Origin: SZUA-365 sp049663345
GTDB lineage: Bacteria; Bacteroidota; Ignavibacteria; SZUA-365
DNA length: 64,000 nucleotides
Assembly (NCBI GenBank): GCA_049663345.1
Contig: JBATDG010000059.1
Location: forward strand, 1 to 64,000
Reading direction: 5' to 3'
Below, one piece after another: positions 18,125 through 27,018 of this stretch. The notes below the pieces were generated by a model that was given only the letters and a program-made list of their open reading frames with translations, was not told where the DNA came from and did no database searches. Every line of letters begins with the position of its first letter. The first letter of the stretch is position 1. The translations under genes and the position numbers were made by a program.

Positions 18125-19432
18125 ATGGCAGAACAGAAAATCCCGTTTAATCCGGATCAGGTCATCGAGCAATTTCGCAGCGCAATCACACTGGTGAATC
18201 GGCGCATCATCAATCGCACTGAAGTGATCGACCAGATCTTTTCCGCGATGCTCATGCGCGAACATGCGCTTATCCAGAGCAGAACGGGGGCGGCGAAATC
18301 CCTGCTGGCCCAGCAGATCTTCCGCATGTTCGAAGGGGCGAAGGTCTTTCAGGTGCAGGCGTCGAAGGAGCAGCAGCCCGACACCTACTTCGGAGGACTC
18401 GACATCGACGAGCTGAAGAAAGGACGCATCATACACAACACCGAGAATTCCCTCGTGGAAAGTGAGTTCGGATTCATCGATGAAATTTTCGATGCGAATG
18501 ACTACACCCTCAGGGCGCTGCTGACAACGCTCAACGAACGCGCGCTGATTCTCGGCGTTCAGAATGTCCCCGCGAGAGTGCACAGCGTCATAGCAGCCAC
18601 GAACTATCTCCGCGTGAGCGAAATCACCGAGGCGCTGCTTGACCGCTTTGTGTTCAAGGCGTTGTTCATTCCTGCAAAAGAACCCTATACGCAGTATCAA
18701 ATTGCTCAGAGATATCTATCGAATCAAGGACAGCCGACCCTGCCGGAGCAAAAGATTCCCTACAGCATGCTGAAGCGGACTTCGGATGTTATCCGTGGAG
18801 TGGATGAGGAATACAGCATCCATATTCCGCTGCATGTCATCTTTTTTGCCAACTCTGTCGTGCGGTATTATGAAGTGCAGCGTAACAGGCTGATTAAGGA
18901 GCGTCCCCACGAGTACCCGCATCTCAAGGATTTCTACATTTCGCCGCGTACATACTCCCGCGCAATGGACATGCTGCGAGTCATCGCCTTCCTGCACGGG
19001 CGCATGGAAGTTATTCCCGAAGACGCTCAGAATCTCTGGTATCTTTATACTGTCGTTGGCATTCGCGATCAAAAAGAGCTTTTTCTGAAATCGTACAACA
19101 CCATCTACAAGCAGCTCACTTCCGCCAAGGCTTTCGACCAGATCCAGCGCATGCTGGAGTTCCAGGAATTCGTCGAGCATCTGAAGCACAATCCTGAGCT
19201 GATGAAGCGGCCCATCTCGGAAATCGAGGGGCAGCCGCTGAAGCGTACTCTGGCAGAATGGGCGAAGGAAACTCTCGGCATTACCAATGCCACACAGGAA
19301 CAAAACCGACGTCTGCTTGAAGGTTACTTCAAATCCTTCGAACCGCTCACCGAGGAAATAGCGGATTTCCTGAGCCACACCGAGCGCGATATCCAGGAAT
19401 TGTTCCACTCCGCGGAACACATCTGGACCTGA
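18125..19432 (+). CDS. MoxR/RavA-type AAA+ ATPase
   Basis: The 435-aa ATPase has the MoxR arrangement: a nucleotide-binding loop SRTGAAKS (residues 52-59), Walker B FGFIDEIFDAND (115-126), sensor region IAATNYL, and a C-terminal lid rich in SPRTYSRAMDML. The loop departs from the usual GPPGTAKS but keeps the Lys-Ser. MoxR proteins act as chaperone-like remodellers with a partner carrying a von Willebrand factor A domain, encoded here one base after the stop. The open frame extends to 17966, but the extra 53 residues look non-coding, and MAEQKIPFN at 18125 is the natural start. Target complex unknown. Confidence 0.85.
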   Translation: MAEQKIPFNPDQVIEQFRSAITLVNRRIINRTEVIDQIFSAMLMREHALIQSRTGAAKSLLAQQIFRMFEGAKVFQVQASKEQQPDTYFGGLDIDELKKGRIIHNTENSLVESEFGFIDEIFDANDYTLRALLTTLNERALILGVQNVPARVHSVIAATNYLRVSEITEALLDRFVFKALFIPAKEPYTQYQIAQRYLSNQGQPTLPEQKIPYSMLKRTSDVIRGVDEEYSIHIPLHVIFFANSVVRYYEVQRNRLIKERPHEYPHLKDFYISPRTYSRAMDMLRVIAFLHGRMEVIPEDAQNLWYLYTVVGIRDQKELFLKSYNTIYKQLTSAKAFDQIQRMLEFQEFVEHLKHNPELMKRPISEIEGQPLKRTLAEWAKETLGITNATQEQNRRLLEGYFKSFEPLTEEIADFLSHTERDIQELFHSAEHIWT

Positions 19433-19433
19433 T

Positions 19434-20951
19434 ATGCCAGGCGCATACGAACATTTCTTCGACGTGATGGAGGACCTTGGATTCTTCGAGCATATCTATG
19501 AAGATCTGCCCGAGGATTTCACTGCCGTGTTCGAAATTGCCCGCGTACTCGAAGACGAGACCAACGAGCTTGCACAGAAGCTCAGGCCTGTCATGCAGAT
19601 GACATCTCCCCGCAGAACCGAGCCTCCCCCGGAAGACAAGCCCGACCTGGAAATCATCATCAACGATCAGGAAGAATACGAGGCGGGGCTGATACGCACT
19701 CCGCAGCATCTCCCGCGGATCTACAACCACCAATGGCTGCTGCCGGAGGAAGTATTTTTCAGCCGCCTGGCCAAAAAGGAGCTATGGGTCCCGTATCCGC
19801 GAGAGCCTCAGTACTATTCCGTCGATCCGGACTCCGACAATTACCAGCCCGATCACCGCAAGCAGAAGCTGTACCTGCTGCTTGACACATCGAGTTCCAT
19901 GGCTTTGAAAAATCGCATCAGCCTTGCCAAAGCCGTGGTCTACTATTTTCTCAAGCACAATCTGAAGGAACTGGGCTTTATCAGCCTGCGCACCTTCGAC
20001 ACAAAAATCGGGGAGCTGCACGAAGCCCGGGATATGGCGAGTTTCCATGCGTTGATAAGCTATGTCATGCGCCTCCATACTCTCGGAAACGGCACGGCGA
20101 TGGCCAAAGCCATCCGTCAGGCAGTGGACGATATCAACGCGCTTCCTCAGCTTTCAGGCACGGAAATTCTCGTCATCACAGATGGAGCCTGCGCACTCAA
20201 CGAGAGTGAAATCCGCTCCATGTTGGGTGAAAGGATTGTGATCAACACAATTAAAATCGGCCGTTCCCAGATCATTGCGTCGAAGAGTTATATCCGCGAC
20301 AAGATTTTCGAAGAAGACACCGCGCAGCACAAGGTCATAGAGCGCCTGCAGAAGAAGGAAGGGGAGATGAAGCATCAGCGCGATACTGCGCAGAGTCCCC
20401 ATCTGCAGCGCCGGTATGAGGACTCCCTTCGCGCTGTGCAGCAGGAGATCGAAAGGCAGGTGAATGCCATGACCGAGGAAATTATCGTAGGCTACGGTCA
20501 TGAACTCGAGCGCCTTTCGCATTTGTATTTGCTGGTGGAGGACGTTGATCTTCCGGGGCTTTTCGATTTCAGGGAGGAGCAATTCGAGGAGGTGCGCGAC
20601 ATCTTTCAGCAGATCGCCAGGGAACTGGATCTCCACTGTTCTCTCGAACAATTGAGAAAACTGGCTTTGCTGATCGACCATCTCGGCGTGCTTATAAAGA
20701 ATACCGCTGATCCAGTGCTGCGCAAGCGCTTCGAAGAGCTTCGCGAAGAGGTGACGAATCGCCTCACATCATGTATTGAAAAGCAGATGGAGAAGGGAGG
20801 GGGCTCCCTGCTTAATTCACTGTCGAATGCGGATCGACACGATCTGGACTATCTTCTCGCCTCGTCGTCATCAATGCACATCAATCTGTGGCGCGCCTTC
20901 ATCTGGAAGCTTCTCGCCGGGTTCCGCCGCGTTGTAGGCAGCAAGCACTGA
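19434..20951 (+). CDS. VWA-domain partner of the MoxR ATPase
   Basis: The 505-aa protein contains a metal-dependent adhesion site DTSSSM (Asp151, Ser153, Ser155) inside KLYLLLDTSSSMALKN, and a later ITDGACALNESE strand, which together define a von Willebrand factor A domain. An acidic N-terminal 100 residues precede it. A charged helical/coiled segment (about residues 290-350) and a helical C-terminus follow. No signal peptide is present, so it is cytoplasmic. The MoxR-VWA gene order is conserved across bacteria (RavA-ViaA and relatives); the VWA protein recruits or delivers the substrate. A 289-bp gene-free stretch follows before the ATP synthase operon. Confidence 0.85.
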   Translation: MPGAYEHFFDVMEDLGFFEHIYEDLPEDFTAVFEIARVLEDETNELAQKLRPVMQMTSPRRTEPPPEDKPDLEIIINDQEEYEAGLIRTPQHLPRIYNHQWLLPEEVFFSRLAKKELWVPYPREPQYYSVDPDSDNYQPDHRKQKLYLLLDTSSSMALKNRISLAKAVVYYFLKHNLKELGFISLRTFDTKIGELHEARDMASFHALISYVMRLHTLGNGTAMAKAIRQAVDDINALPQLSGTEILVITDGACALNESEIRSMLGERIVINTIKIGRSQIIASKSYIRDKIFEEDTAQHKVIERLQKKEGEMKHQRDTAQSPHLQRRYEDSLRAVQQEIERQVNAMTEEIIVGYGHELERLSHLYLLVEDVDLPGLFDFREEQFEEVRDIFQQIARELDLHCSLEQLRKLALLIDHLGVLIKNTADPVLRKRFEELREEVTNRLTSCIEKQMEKGGGSLLNSLSNADRHDLDYLLASSSSMHINLWRAFIWKLLAGFRRVVGSKH

Positions 20952-21180
20952 AAACCCGCCGCCATTACGACATTTCCTGAGTACACCGGCTCCGAGCGGC
21001 ATGGAGCACGGGTTCAGACGTCAAGGCTTACCCGGTGCCGGACCGTTGGCTCGCACGCGATGGGGGAGAACGGATGTTCAGTCTATGCAAAAAAAATCAC
21101 GAATGGGGAATCACGGACAAAGCAAATGTGTTATGTCGTGAGAGATGCGGCGAGCTTCCATGGTAGCGAAGATGAACCAT

Positions 21181-21208
21181 TTGATAATTAGAAGGAAAAT
21201 GATATCTT
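21181..21208 (+). promoter_or_regulatory. Putative promoter of the ATP synthase operon
   Basis: TTGATA (21181-21186) and TATCTT (21203-21208) are separated by 16 bp, a 5/6 and 4/6 match to sigma-70 elements, placing a start about 25 nt before the first operon gene. The rest of the 20952-21240 gap shows no gene, clear terminator or repeat. Confidence 0.35.
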
Positions 21209-21240
21209 TAAGGCTGTACATATTTGACTAATTACAGGCC

Positions 21241-21507
21241 GTGAGCCTGACGATGAAAACAAGAAAATCTACCGCTCAATCCGTATCCGAGACACTGCGA
21301 GAACTGCTTCCGTACACGAATCTCGGTTGGCAGCTCGCAGCATCCATCCTCCTCTTTTTTGGGGTCGGATATGGAGCGGACATAATTCTCGGATCAAGCC
21401 CCTGGCTCACCGTAATACTTGCTTTCATCGGAGTGGTTTACGGTCTTGTTTCGGTGATAAAAACGGCAAACAATCTTCAAAAAAGGAATACAAAAGAAAA
21501 GTCATGA
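21241..21507 (+). CDS. AtpZ/AtpI-like F0F1-ATPase assembly protein
   Basis: The 88-aa protein has two hydrophobic helices, GWQLAASILLFFGVGYGAD and WLTVILAFIGVVYGLVSVI, separated by a short loop. This is the pattern of the small AtpZ/AtpI membrane proteins that precede atpB and are linked to c-ring assembly or Mg2+ supply. It starts with GTG at 21241 or with ATG at 21253; the latter leaves the conserved part unchanged. Its stop overlaps the next start (ATGA). First gene of the ATP synthase operon. Confidence 0.75.
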   Translation: MSLTMKTRKSTAQSVSETLRELLPYTNLGWQLAASILLFFGVGYGADIILGSSPWLTVILAFIGVVYGLVSVIKTANNLQKRNTKEKS

Positions 21508-21920
21508 TGACGTACATGCGGAAACAAATTCTGAAAGTCAAGATCGAATTCGCTCTTCTTGGCCTGCTTTCCACTCTTTTCATCATTTTTTCAGTTTTGA
21601 GGAACGGAGAATATAACTTCGGTCCAGACCTCGTCGCGGGTTGTATTTTAAGTGTGACGAATGCATTTTTGGGTTATGTCTTTATTGAGCGTTCATTTCG
21701 CCTTAACAACAATTTGTTCATGTTGTTTTCCATGGCAGCGATGACCGTTCGATTTTTCCTGATGATCGCTGCGGTCGCGGTATTTCTTCTCACCGTTACA
21801 GGAAATGTGATGGAATTTGTAGGTTCCTTTATGGCGACCTACTCAATCTTCCTCCTCCTGGAGGTCTATCACATCAACAGGAAAACAGACATGCTCAAGC
21901 CCCGTCGTGCACGGGCTTAA
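21504..21920 (+). CDS. Small four-helix membrane protein of the ATP synthase operon (AtpI-like position)
   Basis: The 138-aa protein starts MMTYMRKQILK at the ATG that overlaps the preceding TGA. The longer open frame from 21327 merely overlaps the upstream gene. Four hydrophobic segments are visible: residues about 14-30, 39-58, 66-90 and 95-120. No family signature is evident, but many bacterial F0 operons carry a second small AtpI-type membrane gene here, just before subunit a. A role in F0 assembly is inferred from position only. Confidence 0.65.
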   Translation: MMTYMRKQILKVKIEFALLGLLSTLFIIFSVLRNGEYNFGPDLVAGCILSVTNAFLGYVFIERSFRLNNNLFMLFSMAAMTVRFFLMIAAVAVFLLTVTGNVMEFVGSFMATYSIFLLLEVYHINRKTDMLKPRRARA

Positions 21921-21953
21921 CTAAATCTGAGTCTCAGGACATCCATCAATAGC

Positions 21954-23009
21954 ATGACAATACTTCGCAGTCTTCAGGGAATGCTTTTCGCGGTGGTCGC
22001 AGCCATGGTTCTTACCGTGTCAATCTCCGCCCAGCAGCATTCGGTGCAACAAGGAACGCAGCAAGTCGAGCAGTCGGGTAACGCAACCCATGGTTCCGAC
22101 GCTGCCTCACATGAAGCCGGAAAAGTTGAAGGCCAGCACGAAGCAGGCGAGCACGCCAAGGGTGGACATGAGCAGGGCGGACACGGAACAGCAAATCTCA
22201 CTCCTGCAGAAGAAATGATGCGCGTTCTTGAGCACAAGGTCGAGAACACTACATATATCCACGAATATCCCTTTCCCCAGATAAATCTTCCGCAGAACTG
22301 GACAGTCAACATCGCTGGCTTCACATTGAACATGTCGCCGAACCGGCACCTCGTTTATATGTGGATCTCAATGCTGCTGACGATCGGTCTGCTGTGGATG
22401 GCAGCCCGACAGAACCGCACCGGCATCGTGCCTCGCGGTTTCGGCAACATGATTGAATCCGTGGTTGTTTTCGTACGCGACGAGATCGCCAATCCATTGC
22501 TTGGCCGCGACGCTACAAGATATCTGCCGCTGCTTCTGACCTTTTTCTTCTTTATCAGCGTGATGAATCTGGTTGGACTCATGCCCTTCGGTGCAGCTTC
22601 TTCCGGCAACATCAACATCACTGCCGGCCTGGCGCTGATCACTTTCGCATTCATGATTTTTGGAGGCATGCGGGCCAATGGCGCTTTCGGCTTCTGGAAA
22701 GGACTGATTCCCCATGGAATTCCATGGCCGATCGGCATTCTGATGTTTGTGATTGAAATTCTTGGACTCGTAATCAAGCCTTTTGCTCTTGCCATTCGTT
22801 TGTTCGCAAACATGCTGTCGGGAGCTCTTGTTATCGGTGCGTTCTATGCACTCATTTTCGGCATGGATACGCTGCTCGTCGCTCCGATGTCCATCGCATT
22901 TCTATTGTTCATGTCGCTGCTGAAAATCTTCATCAGTTTTCTGCAGGCATACATTTTTACGATGCTTTCGTCGTTTTTTATCGGGATGTCCATTCATCAG
23001 GAACATTGA
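21954..23009 (+). CDS. atpB: ATP synthase F0 subunit a
   Basis: The 351-aa subunit a forms the proton half-channels beside the c-ring. The C-terminal part has the essential arginine in FALAIRLFANMLSG, followed by the usual helices ending LLSSFFIGMSIHQEH. It is longer than the roughly 270-aa E. coli protein because of a cleavable-looking signal sequence (residues 1-26, LRSLQGMLFAVVAAMVLTVS) and then about 55 residues rich in His, Gly, Gln and Glu, with seven histidines. Such N-terminal extensions occur in FCB-group subunit a proteins. It lies between the small membrane gene and atpE. Confidence 0.95.
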   Translation: MTILRSLQGMLFAVVAAMVLTVSISAQQHSVQQGTQQVEQSGNATHGSDAASHEAGKVEGQHEAGEHAKGGHEQGGHGTANLTPAEEMMRVLEHKVENTTYIHEYPFPQINLPQNWTVNIAGFTLNMSPNRHLVYMWISMLLTIGLLWMAARQNRTGIVPRGFGNMIESVVVFVRDEIANPLLGRDATRYLPLLLTFFFFISVMNLVGLMPFGAASSGNINITAGLALITFAFMIFGGMRANGAFGFWKGLIPHGIPWPIGILMFVIEILGLVIKPFALAIRLFANMLSGALVIGAFYALIFGMDTLLVAPMSIAFLLFMSLLKIFISFLQAYIFTMLSSFFIGMSIHQEH

Positions 23010-23084
23010 CCCGGCGACTCAAAGCAGAATTAAACTGAACTCGAAAACTACTTTCACATTACTATTCAACTTGGAGGACACTCA

Positions 23085-23306
23085 ATGGAACTTGCATGGT
23101 TATCCGCTGGTATCGGTGCCGCTCTCACAGTTATTGGCGCTGGCTTGGGTATTGGTAAGCTTGCAGCTGCAGCTCTCGAAGCTATCGGTCGTCAGCCCGA
23201 AGCCGCAGGCGATCTTCGCGGAGCAATGATTATCATGGCCGCACTTATCGAAGGTATCGCACTTTTCGCAGTGGTGGTTTGTCTGCTTCTTGCTGTCAAA
23301 TCCTGA
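23085..23306 (+). CDS. atpE: ATP synthase F0 subunit c
   Basis: The 73-aa hairpin protein has a Gly-rich first helix (ALTVIGAGLGIGKLAAAAL), the polar loop GRQPEA, and a second helix with the ion-carrying Glu56 in MAALIEGIALF. The residue after the glutamate is Gly rather than Ser/Thr, and helix 1 has no Gln at the sodium-ligand position, so the ring should carry protons. A strong Shine-Dalgarno TTGGAGGA precedes the ATG, as expected for a gene that must be made in excess of its neighbours. Confidence 0.95.
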   Translation: MELAWLSAGIGAALTVIGAGLGIGKLAAAALEAIGRQPEAAGDLRGAMIIMAALIEGIALFAVVVCLLLAVKS

Positions 23307-23372
23307 CCCGGCGAAGATTTTTTTTGAAACAGCCGACTATGACATTGCGCTGGATTTTTACTGAGGTAGTCA

Positions 23373-23867
23373 ATGGATAAACTTCTCGCTCTTGAACCCG
23401 GGATGCTGATCTGGACGTTCATCACGTTCACATTGCTCCTATGGATATTGAAGAAATTCGCCTGGAAACCGCTTCTTGGTGCGCTCGAAAACCGTGAGAC
23501 GAAAATTCGCGAGGATATTCAACGTGCGGAAGACGCACGCGCGGATGCTGAGCGCATGCTTGCCGAGCATCGTAAGCTGCTTCAGAATTCAGAACTGGAT
23601 GCCAGGAAAATTCTCGATGAGGCGAAGAGTACCGCTGAAGCTATCAAGCAGGGTATCGTCGAAAGTGCCCATGAACAGGCACGGCTGATGACGGCTCAGG
23701 CCAAGGCGGAAATCCAGCGCGAAAAAGATACCGCCCTTTCACAGCTGCGGGAGGAAGTCGCCGACCTGGCCATCCGTGCCGCAGGAAAAATCCTGGGCGA
23801 AGAACTCGATGCTGACAAGCACCGCAAACTCGTCGATGATTTCATCGGCAATCTACCCAGAAACTAA
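23373..23867 (+). CDS. atpF: ATP synthase F0 subunit b
   Basis: The 164-aa peripheral stalk protein has one N-terminal membrane helix (MLIWTFITFTLLLWILKKFA) followed by the conserved WKPLLGALENRE and a long charged coiled coil to the end. Length and architecture are standard. It dimerises and connects subunit a to delta and alpha. The atpH gene follows after 17 bp. Confidence 0.95.
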   Translation: MDKLLALEPGMLIWTFITFTLLLWILKKFAWKPLLGALENRETKIREDIQRAEDARADAERMLAEHRKLLQNSELDARKILDEAKSTAEAIKQGIVESAHEQARLMTAQAKAEIQREKDTALSQLREEVADLAIRAAGKILGEELDADKHRKLVDDFIGNLPRN

Positions 23868-23884
23868 CCGGCAGACCGACGCAC

Positions 23885-24427
23885 ATGAGCATAGCACGCA
23901 TAGCCCATCGTTTTGCAAAGGCCATTCTCGACGCGGTTCCTGAAAAAACAGATTCCTCTGACTTTTTCAAAGACCTTCAGGACGTCCAATCGTCAATTCA
24001 TCAATCACATGAATTGCTTTTGTTTTTTCAATCGCCTGTGATTTCCCAGATACAGAAACGCAAGGCGGTGGATGCGCTTTTCTCGGATCGCGTCAGTGCC
24101 TACACCCTCGAGGTTCTCCGCTTTCTGGTGGAGAAAGAACGTGAAGCATATGTGGTCGAAATCATTGAAGCAGTATTCGAACTGTATCGAGAGCGCGAAG
24201 GCATCGTCACAACAACCATAAACAGTGCTGTTGCGATGACCACTGATCAGCAGACCACGCTGAATTCCGCTCTGGAACGAATGTCGGGTAAACGCGTCGA
24301 AGCCAAATACGGCGTCGATGATGCCCTGCTCGGTGGACTTACAGTAAGGCTGGGCGATACGATCTATGACGGCAGCGTCCGTCACCAGCTCAAACGGCTG
24401 CGCGACCGTTTCGTCAGCGGAGCGTAA
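23885..24427 (+). CDS. atpH: ATP synthase F1 subunit delta
   Basis: The 180-aa OSCP/delta protein begins MSIARIAHRFAKAILDAV and ends with the family-typical C-terminal domain GVDDALLGGLTVRLGDTIYD, then GSVRHQLKRLRDRFVSGA. It joins the b stalk to the top of the alpha/beta hexamer. The last 43 bp of the gene are repeated twice more directly downstream, so the stop region lies at the start of a three-copy tandem array. Confidence 0.93.
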   Translation: MSIARIAHRFAKAILDAVPEKTDSSDFFKDLQDVQSSIHQSHELLLFFQSPVISQIQKRKAVDALFSDRVSAYTLEVLRFLVEKEREAYVVEIIEAVFELYREREGIVTTTINSAVAMTTDQQTTLNSALERMSGKRVEAKYGVDDALLGGLTVRLGDTIYDGSVRHQLKRLRDRFVSGA

Positions 24428-24513
24428 GCAACTCTCACGGCTTCGCGACATTTTCGTCGGCGGGTCGTAACCAACTCAAGTGGCTTCGCGGCTGTTGCGT
24501 CAGCGGAGCGTAA
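24385..24513 (+). repeat. Three tandem 43-bp copies of the atpH 3' end
   Basis: Copies at 24385-24427, 24428-24470 and 24471-24513 align without gaps and all end in CGTAA. The first is the coding end of atpH; the other two fill most of the 128-bp gap before atpA. Copy 3 is closest to copy 1 in its last 15 bases (GTCAGCGGAGCGTAA). The period is not a multiple of three, so the extra copies do not prolong the protein. Confidence 0.9.
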
Positions 24514-24555
24514 GCAGATCTGAACACTCACAGTTTAGCATAAGGCGATAGAGAC

Positions 24556-26121
24556 ATGGCAGAAGTTCGACCCGATGAAGTATCGGCGATACTGAGAAAG
24601 CAGCTAAGCGGATTCGACAGCGACATTGATGTCTACGAGGTAGGCACAGTTCTCCAGGTGGGCGATAACGTTGCCCGCATCTACGGACTGAAAAACTGCC
24701 TCGCTGGAGAGCTTATCGAATTTCCGAACGACAGCTTTGGCATGGCACTGAATCTCGAAGAGGATAATGTCGGCTGCGTACTTTTCGGCGAAGCCAGCGG
24801 AGTTAAGGAAGGCGATACCGTCAGACGTACGGGGAAAGTTGCCTCCATGCCCGTAGGCGAGGCGATGCTTGGACGCGTCATTGATCCCCTCGGCCGCCCC
24901 CTTGATGGACGCGGTGTGATTCACACCGAAAAGGTTATGCCGATCGAACGCAAGGCACTCGGCGTCATTGAGCGTCAACCGGTGAAGGAGCCTTTGCAGA
25001 CCGGTCTCAAGTCTATCGATTCGATGATTCCTATCGGTCGCGGGCAGCGTGAGTTGATCATCGGTGACCGTCAGACTGGAAAAACCGCTATTGCGCTTGA
25101 CGCCATCATCAACCAGAAATTCACACACACCGAAGATTCCAAGCGGCGTGGTGTTCAGCCCGTGTATTGCATCTATGTTGCGATCGGTCAGAAGGCCTCG
25201 ACCGTTGCGCAGGTGCATGCAAAGCTTGAGGAATCAGGCGCGATGGCGTACACAACCATCATCATGGCCGACGCGAACACGCCTGCACCAATGCAGTATA
25301 TCGCTCCGTATTCGGGCGCCACACTCGGAGAGTTTTTCCGCGACAGCGGCCGCCACGCACTCGTCATTTATGATGATCTGTCGAAGCAGGCGGTGGCATA
25401 TCGCGAAGTATCTCTGCTCCTGCGCCGTCCTCCCGGCCGCGAAGCATATCCCGGCGACGTGTTTTATCTGCATTCACGCTTGCTCGAACGTTCCTCCAAA
25501 TTGAGCGATGAGCTCGGCGGCGGCAGCCTCACGGCGCTCCCCATCATCGAAACTCAGGCAGGCGACGTTTCCGCATACATTCCGACAAACGTGATTTCGA
25601 TTACGGACGGTCAGATCTATCTCGAATCGAGTCTCTTTAATGCCGGACAGCGTCCAGCCGTTAACGTCGGCATTTCTGTTTCACGCGTGGGCGGCAATGC
25701 TCAGATTAAGGCCATGAAGCAGATCGCGGGTCCGCTTCGTCTGGATCTCGCACAGTATCGTGAGCTCGAAGCATTCGCAAAGTTCGGTTCGGATCTCGAT
25801 AAGAGTACCCAGCAGCTCCTGCGTCGCGGTTCGCGCATGCTCACGTTGCTGAAGCAGGGACAGTACAGCCCCATGCCGATCGAGGAGCAGGTTGCAAGCA
25901 TTTTTGCAGGCGTCAAGGGCTATCTCGATGAGCTCCCTGAGGTTGAAATTGCACGTTTTGAGTCGGAATACCTCGAGTTTCTGCGTACGCGGCGTCCGGA
26001 AGTGCTCGCTGAAATCGCGGATGAAAAGAAGCTCAGCGATGAACTCATGGACAAGATGCACGCTCTGCTGAAGGACTTTCTTGCATCCTTCCAGCTTTCC
26101 CTGAAAAAAGACCAGGCATAA
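24556..26121 (+). CDS. atpA: ATP synthase F1 subunit alpha
   Basis: The 521-aa protein shows the P-loop GDRQTGKTA (about residues 173-181), preceded by SIDSMIPIGRGQRELIIG, and later the alpha/beta signature region around PAVNVGISVSRVGGNAQ. It is the regulatory nucleotide-binding subunit of the F1 hexamer. Length is typical (about 500-550). It sits 128 bp after atpH because of the 43-bp repeat array and 3 bp before atpG. The catalytic beta partner is not in this operon. Confidence 0.97.
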   Translation: MAEVRPDEVSAILRKQLSGFDSDIDVYEVGTVLQVGDNVARIYGLKNCLAGELIEFPNDSFGMALNLEEDNVGCVLFGEASGVKEGDTVRRTGKVASMPVGEAMLGRVIDPLGRPLDGRGVIHTEKVMPIERKALGVIERQPVKEPLQTGLKSIDSMIPIGRGQRELIIGDRQTGKTAIALDAIINQKFTHTEDSKRRGVQPVYCIYVAIGQKASTVAQVHAKLEESGAMAYTTIIMADANTPAPMQYIAPYSGATLGEFFRDSGRHALVIYDDLSKQAVAYREVSLLLRRPPGREAYPGDVFYLHSRLLERSSKLSDELGGGSLTALPIIETQAGDVSAYIPTNVISITDGQIYLESSLFNAGQRPAVNVGISVSRVGGNAQIKAMKQIAGPLRLDLAQYRELEAFAKFGSDLDKSTQQLLRRGSRMLTLLKQGQYSPMPIEEQVASIFAGVKGYLDELPEVEIARFESEYLEFLRTRRPEVLAEIADEKKLSDELMDKMHALLKDFLASFQLSLKKDQA

Positions 26122-26124
26122 TCG

Positions 26125-27018
26125 ATGGCGAACCTCCGCGACATACGCAACCGCATCAATGGCGTCCGCAGCACCAGCAAAATCACGCAGGCCATGAAAA
26201 TGGTAGCAGCGGCGAAATTGCGTCGCGCGCAGGATGCGATGATTTCCGCTCGTCCCTACGCCGCAAGCATCAACGGTCTCGTGCGCCACTTGCTGGCGCG
26301 CGTGGATCGGAATACGCTGCCGGTCATGGAGCGAAGAGAGGAAATGGAGCGTGTGCTGATCGTGGTAGTGACAGCCGATCGAGGTCTTTGCGGTGCGTTC
26401 AACACCAATATCATTCGCCATGCCACGCAGCGCATTCATGATACCTACGGAAAGCAGTTCGAGAAGGGCAATGTCTCTCTCCTCTGCATTGGTCGCCGGG
26501 GCTACAACTTTTTCAGTAAGCGCGACTACAAGATCTACAATCACCATATCGGACTGATCAACTCAGCAACGCATACCGATGCGTCTTCAATAATGGCTGA
26601 TGTTCTCGAACAGTACCTGAACGGTGATATCGATCACGTGGAAATCATCTACAATGAGTTCAAATCGGTTATTCAGCAGAGGATTCGGGCTGATCAGCTG
26701 CTGCCTCTTCCTGAAGAGGAGCCCGAGGAGACGCAGGGGAAGTATCATCAGTTCGTGGATTACATCTACGAGCCTTCTGAAATTGAGCTTATGGAATATT
26801 TGATTCCGAAACATCTCAATTTCCAGCTTTTCCGCGTGCTCATGGAATCGAACGCCGCCGAACAAGGTGCACGCATGACAGCAATGGATGCTGCGACCAC
26901 CAACGCGAAAGACCTCATACACACGCTGAAGCTGCAGTACAACAGCGTGCGCCAGGCAAACATTACGACCGAGATTCTGGAGATCGTCAGCGGAGCGAAT
27001 GCTCTGAAACAAGACTGA
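26125..27018 (+). CDS. atpG: ATP synthase F1 subunit gamma
   Basis: The 297-aa central-stalk subunit begins MANLRDIRNRINGVRSTSKI, with the conserved TQAMKMVAAAKLRRAQ, then VVTADRGLCGAFN. It ends in the C-terminal helix MDAATTNAKDLIHTLKLQYN and RQANITTEILEIVSGANAL. All are standard gamma features. The stop shares one base with the start of the SDR gene. The genes for beta and epsilon do not follow and must lie elsewhere. Confidence 0.97.
   Translation: MANLRDIRNRINGVRSTSKITQAMKMVAAAKLRRAQDAMISARPYAASINGLVRHLLARVDRNTLPVMERREEMERVLIVVVTADRGLCGAFNTNIIRHATQRIHDTYGKQFEKGNVSLLCIGRRGYNFFSKRDYKIYNHHIGLINSATHTDASSIMADVLEQYLNGDIDHVEIIYNEFKSVIQQRIRADQLLPLPEEEPEETQGKYHQFVDYIYEPSEIELMEYLIPKHLNFQLFRVLMESNAAEQGARMTAMDAATTNAKDLIHTLKLQYNSVRQANITTEILEIVSGANALKQD

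Noticed and set aside
24428..24555. Possible small gene between atpH and atpA
   Set aside because: The segment is two drifted copies of the atpH end with stops in register; no start with a ribosome site fits.
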